Assembly: GCA_039033995.1 (NCBI GenBank)
Contig: JBCCBP010000010.1
Coordinates: forward strand, 31,069 to 95,068
DNA: 64,000 nt
Reading direction: 5' to 3'
From: CALBPI01 sp039033995
Lineage (GTDB): Bacteria; Pseudomonadota; Gammaproteobacteria; Steroidobacterales; Woeseiaceae
The position numbers and the translations under genes are program-made. Positions 61,441 to 64,000 of the stretch are shown here, one piece after another (position 1 is the stretch's first letter; each line of letters starts with the position of its first letter). Below the pieces are notes generated by a model. It saw only the letters and a list, made by a program, of their open reading frames with translations, searched no databases and had not been told where the DNA came from.

Positions 61441-61650
61441 CTAGCTAAATACCCCTTGAGCGATCCTGGTCAGGACTCTGTGCACTTTCTGGCGTCCAGC
61501 TTCATCGTTCATCAACGAGCCCGGCGTTTCACCATTCAATGCTTGGACAGGCTGCTGGAACCATCTTGATGCTTTGTCAGCGTCACCGAACACGTCGTCA
61601 GCAAGCGTACGGATTGCCAACGGATCCAAATCAATTGATTTGTCGGCCAT
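61441..61650 (-). CDS. Orphan DUF2384 (MbcA/ParS/Xre antitoxin C-terminal) protein
   Basis: The ATG at 61650 with GGAG six bases upstream gives 69 residues. Nearly all is the toxin-binding domain of Xre/MbcA/ParS antitoxins: ALADDVFGD-type helix (here TLADDVFGDADKASRWF), then PVQALNGETPGSL, GRQKVHRVLTRIAQGVFS. The usual N-terminal Xre helix-turn-helix is missing. RES-domain toxins normally lie immediately downstream; none is present before 60818. It may be a remnant, a solitary regulator, or an antidote against a toxin elsewhere. Confidence 0.75.
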   Translation of the reverse strand: MADKSIDLDPLAIRTLADDVFGDADKASRWFQQPVQALNGETPGSLMNDEAGRQKVHRVLTRIAQGVFS

Positions 61651-61794
61651 AGCATCTCCAGGTGGACTTCGGGCGTAAGAGGCAATCACTTCTTGTCTTG
61701 AGCGAAGTCGACTGAACAACTAGGTTTTAGATTTTTCAGAGGCATATCTGAACCATACAAACCGCACCGGATTGATCAGTCTCAGCCCCATCAA

Positions 61795-61815
61795 GTACAC
61801 TTACCTTTTAGTAAC
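61795..61815 (+). promoter_or_regulatory. Putative HxlR operator at the HxlR promoter
   Basis: GTACACTTACCTTTTAGTAAC contains the dyad TTAC-N6-GTAA and lies 14 bases before the HxlR ATG. It shares GTACACT, an AC pair and a T-run with the region at 63372. No ribosome site is visible between it and the start, so the mRNA may be leaderless. Confidence 0.5.
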
Positions 61816-61829
61816 TGCCTAATGCATGT

Positions 61830-62195
61830 ATGCCAAAAGCTAAGCCCCCCCCCGGACCGTCCTGTCCCATTGCACAGACGTTGGCGGTGTTTGCTGGAAA
61901 GTGGAAGCCAGAAATTCTTTGGAGTTTGAAAGATGAGCGTATGCGCTTCAATCAACTACAGCGCGCGGTCGATGGTGTATCGCAAAAAATGCTGGCGCAA
62001 CAGTTAAGAGAGCTTGAGCGTGACGGTTTGGTTAAGCGAATACAATTGAAAACAATTCCACCTCATGTTGAGTACGAAGCCACCGATCTGATTCAGACAC
62101 TCACACCAGTATTCGAAGAACTCGAGCAGTGGTTTGTCGATAACGGTAAGGCAGTTCGAAGTGCTCGAACGAAGTACAAGAAAACCAAAGGCTAG
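61830..62195 (+). CDS. HxlR-family transcriptional regulator with C9 tract at its 5' end
   Basis: A 121-residue winged-helix protein: SCPIAQTLAVFAGKWKPEILWSLKD (conserved HxlR Cys12 and the GKWK motif), then RFNQLQRAVDGVSQKMLAQQLRELERDGLV (HTH) and the wing VEYEATD. HxlR proteins sense aldehydes, quinones or reactive electrophiles, often through that Cys. Codons 6-8 are CCC CCC CCC, part of a nine-C run directly after the start. It lies upstream of and convergent with the binding protein, and the same motif marks both promoters. Confidence 0.92.
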   Translation: MPKAKPPPGPSCPIAQTLAVFAGKWKPEILWSLKDERMRFNQLQRAVDGVSQKMLAQQLRELERDGLVKRIQLKTIPPHVEYEATDLIQTLTPVFEELEQWFVDNGKAVRSARTKYKKTKG

Positions 62196-62237
62196 ATCAG
62201 CCCCGTTGTGCACGTCACGGGGGCTGACCAGGTCGAA

Positions 62238-63329
62238 CTAATCCCTCGGATCTTTCGAATAATCAATGTCTACCGGCGTAGGACCCTCTGCCTCGCCTAT
62301 TAGTTGACGCATTTGAAGGCGGAATCGTTCGACGAGATCTCTCTTCATCATCCAACGCCGGAAATCACCCGGGGAAGTGTTCTGCGCCAAGACCGATTTA
62401 TAGCCACCCGGCGCTTCGATGTCATGACGAACCGGAAACTGGATCCAAGTCGCTTGCATTTCTTCGGATAACATCCAGTTCAGATAGAGCTTCGCTGCCG
62501 CCTTGTTCTTCGCTTGAGTAGGGATTGCAGCGGTCTGAAACCAAGTCAAAAAGAAGTCGCTCCTTGGCAGTTGAAACACGGTCTTCTGGTCTGGAAATGG
62601 TTCAAAGCCCCAGAAAGTCGTGAAGCTTGCTCCGTACCAACCGTTGTTTATCGCGACGTATGGCCAGGCAGTTCCACGCACCCATTTCGGCTCGTTAGCT
62701 ACTAAATCAACTAAGTACTCCCAGCCATACTGCTCTTTCAAGTGCCAAAATTGGTATAGAACAGCATCATCGTCGTGCGGGTAAGTAAGTATTAGCTTGC
62801 CTTTCAGCGCTGGGTTGAGATAGTCCAACGCATCGCGCGGAGGTTCGATATCCCCCAGCACATCTGGATTTGCGTAATTGCTAAAAGTCACACCGTACAT
62901 GCTCGTCCAGTAACCATTAGGATCTTTGTGGTCCGGAAATACTTTGTCCCAGTTTCTTGGTTTGTACGGTTCGATCAGGCCTCGCTCCTTGTAATACTCA
63001 AAGTCATGTAGTGTCTGAAACTGAATGACGTCCGGGACGTTTTCCTCACCGCCAGAGGATCTTGCATTGTCATATCGCGGTGCATGATTGATGCTCACGT
63101 CCACACTGTGTGTGACAGTTAGATCAGGAAATCTTGCTTTGAATTTGTCCAGGTAGTAATCAATCTGGTCAGGTTTATCACCGCCTGCTCTTAGGACAAA
63201 GTTACCCCCTTCCTCAAGCGCTTCTTCGTACAGTTCTTCAAGTGTCCTTAACTCGATATCGACTCCAGCTAACGCCGAGAGCGACATCAACATACTGCCT
63301 GCGGCAACGGCTATGTTGACTAGTTTCAC
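62238..63329 (-). CDS. Periplasmic substrate-binding protein (Fe/polyamine-type ABC SBP), orphan
   Basis: A 363-residue protein with a signal peptide (about 1-21, SLSALAG). The mature part is a class II periplasmic binding fold of the AfuA/PotD style: GGNFVLRAGGDKPDQIDYYLDKFKARFPDL, VPDVIQFQ, GYWTSMYGVTFSNY, LKGKLILTYPHDDD, and AKLYLNWMLSEEMQ. Members bind ferric ion, polyamines or other small ligands for an ABC importer. No permease or ATPase lies nearby within the window. It diverges from the glutathione transferase. Confidence 0.82.
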   Translation of the reverse strand: MKLVNIAVAAGSMLMSLSALAGVDIELRTLEELYEEALEEGGNFVLRAGGDKPDQIDYYLDKFKARFPDLTVTHSVDVSINHAPRYDNARSSGGEENVPDVIQFQTLHDFEYYKERGLIEPYKPRNWDKVFPDHKDPNGYWTSMYGVTFSNYANPDVLGDIEPPRDALDYLNPALKGKLILTYPHDDDAVLYQFWHLKEQYGWEYLVDLVANEPKWVRGTAWPYVAINNGWYGASFTTFWGFEPFPDQKTVFQLPRSDFFLTWFQTAAIPTQAKNKAAAKLYLNWMLSEEMQATWIQFPVRHDIEAPGGYKSVLAQNTSPGDFRRWMMKRDLVERFRLQMRQLIGEAEGPTPVDIDYSKDPRD

Positions 63330-63371
63330 GATCTTCTTTCTCCGTCTTCTGTTTCAAATGAGAACGACATG

Positions 63372-63397
63372 GTACACTAACTTTTATATAGTGCTAA
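63372..63397. promoter_or_regulatory. Putative HxlR operator between SBP and GST genes
   Basis: GTACACTAACTTTTATATAGTGC is followed by TAAC. It contains the dyad CACTA-N9-TAGTG and matches the HxlR upstream motif in GTACACT, AC and TTTT. It lies 43 bases before the binding-protein start and about 56 before the transferase start, so one site could control both. Confidence 0.5.
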
Positions 63398-63452
63398 CTA
63401 TTGCACTGTTTATTAGCACATCTTGTTGGTAACTCAATGTGGAGTGAAGATC

Positions 63453-64000
63453 GTGAGTAGTACGTCGCTAGAAAATATGAACGAGCTGGAGAGTTTCTCG
63501 ATAACGAAGCGATGGAAGCCAGTTCACCCAGATCGCATACAGGTATACACCTTTGGAACGCCAAACGGGGTGAAAGTCCCAATCGCTCTGGAAGAGCTGG
63601 GACTGAAATATGAGAAACACCATGTGCCGCTCAACGAAAGTGGTGTGCTGACTCAAGAGTTCTTGTCGTTGAATCCCAACAACAAGATTCCAGCAATTAT
63701 TGATCCGGCGGGACCGGTCGGTTCCCCTATCGGCATCTTTGAAAGTGGAGCAATACTGTTATACCTGGCAGATAAAGCCGGGCGGCTCGCTGGCCGTACT
63801 GAAACAGAGCGCTACAGCGTCATGCAGTGGCTGATGTTTCAAATCGGTAGCGTTGGCCCGATGTTCGGGCAGTTTGGTTACTTCCATATGGCGGCCGGAA
63901 AGGAAATTGAGGATCCACGACCTCGCAATCGGTACTTGGAAGAGATGAAGCGCCTACTTCGTGTCATCAATGGGCAACTCGAGGGAAAGTCATGGCTTGC
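63453..64000 (+). CDS. Glutathione S-transferase (YfcG/YghU-like), C-terminus off the right edge
   Basis: An open frame of 182 codons runs to the window end from a GTG at 63453 with GGAG eight bases upstream; ATG 63477 is an alternative. The thioredoxin-like N-domain reads YTFGTPNGVKVPIALEELGLKYE with LSLNPNNKIPAI and FESGAILLYLADKAG, the signature of the YfcG/YghU (Nu-class) disulphide-bond oxidoreductases that use glutathione in place of a classical Tyr. The helical C-domain is truncated. Its divergent SBP partner and HxlR-like site suggest a redox or electrophile response. Confidence 0.88.
   Translation, partial: MSSTSLENMNELESFSITKRWKPVHPDRIQVYTFGTPNGVKVPIALEELGLKYEKHHVPLNESGVLTQEFLSLNPNNKIPAIIDPAGPVGSPIGIFESGAILLYLADKAGRLAGRTETERYSVMQWLMFQIGSVGPMFGQFGYFHMAAGKEIEDPRPRNRYLEEMKRLLRVINGQLEGKSWL

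Overview
The window reads as a chromosomal segment of a Gram-negative gammaproteobacterium. It has TonB-dependent receptors, an RND pump, Tat and lipoprotein signals, a PilV/W/X/Y1/E minor-pilin operon, a sigma-54 two-component system and densely packed genes with ATGA-type overlaps. The mix of TonB receptors, hydantoinase/CoA-transferase catabolism and type IV filament genes would suit a free-living, perhaps marine, heterotroph; I cannot name a genus. No rRNA, tRNA, CRISPR array, insertion sequence or integrase was recognised.

Layout. 1-9 kb (mostly minus): a TonB receptor cut by the left edge, a MOSC protein, and a run of patatin lipase, SDR oxidoreductase, RND adaptor and RND pump, the last three coupled by overlapping stop/start codons. 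9.0-16.6 kb (plus): a sigma-54-controlled unit made of a palindromic enhancer array, a consensus -24/-12 promoter, a 74-residue membrane peptide, an ABC exporter (adaptor, ATPase, two FtsX-type permeases), an NtrC-type activator and its NtrY-like kinase. This looks like a self-contained, probably autoregulated envelope circuit and is the most striking system in the window. 16.7-27.6 kb: a possible substrate-scavenging island, TonB receptor / HyuA / HyuB / CaiB-type CoA transferase / TonB receptor, with two clear terminators.

28.2-36.3 kb (plus): a compact type II secretion / type IV filament operon with E, F, pseudopilin, L (PilM-PilN-like), M, C and D homologues. A second pseudopilin with a very similar N-terminus lies alone at 59.7 kb. 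36.4-41.1 kb: PLP decarboxylase, DUF3336 patatin, alpha/beta hydrolase and LOG-family hydrolase. 41.1-47.9 kb (minus): the fimT-pilV-pilW-pilX-pilY1-pilE minor-pilin operon. 48.3-52.8 kb: a secreted M20 peptidase, then an ArsR regulator, beta-carbonic anhydrase and SulP transporter, which look like a regulated bicarbonate module. 52.8-59.5 kb: a two-subunit molybdenum hydroxylase, a small membrane protein, a leaderless BtuF-like protein fused by overlap to a ureohydrolase, and a second PLP decarboxylase.

60.3-64 kb looks more accessory. It holds a Cys-less transglutaminase-like protein, a 620-base non-coding stretch with stacked palindromes and four copies of an 18-base repeat, an orphan DUF2384 antitoxin, and an HxlR regulator with a C9 tract at its start codon. 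The HxlR promoter shares a motif with the promoter region between a periplasmic binding protein and a glutathione S-transferase that runs off the right edge.

Functions are inferred from motifs and family resemblance read by eye; no database search was possible.
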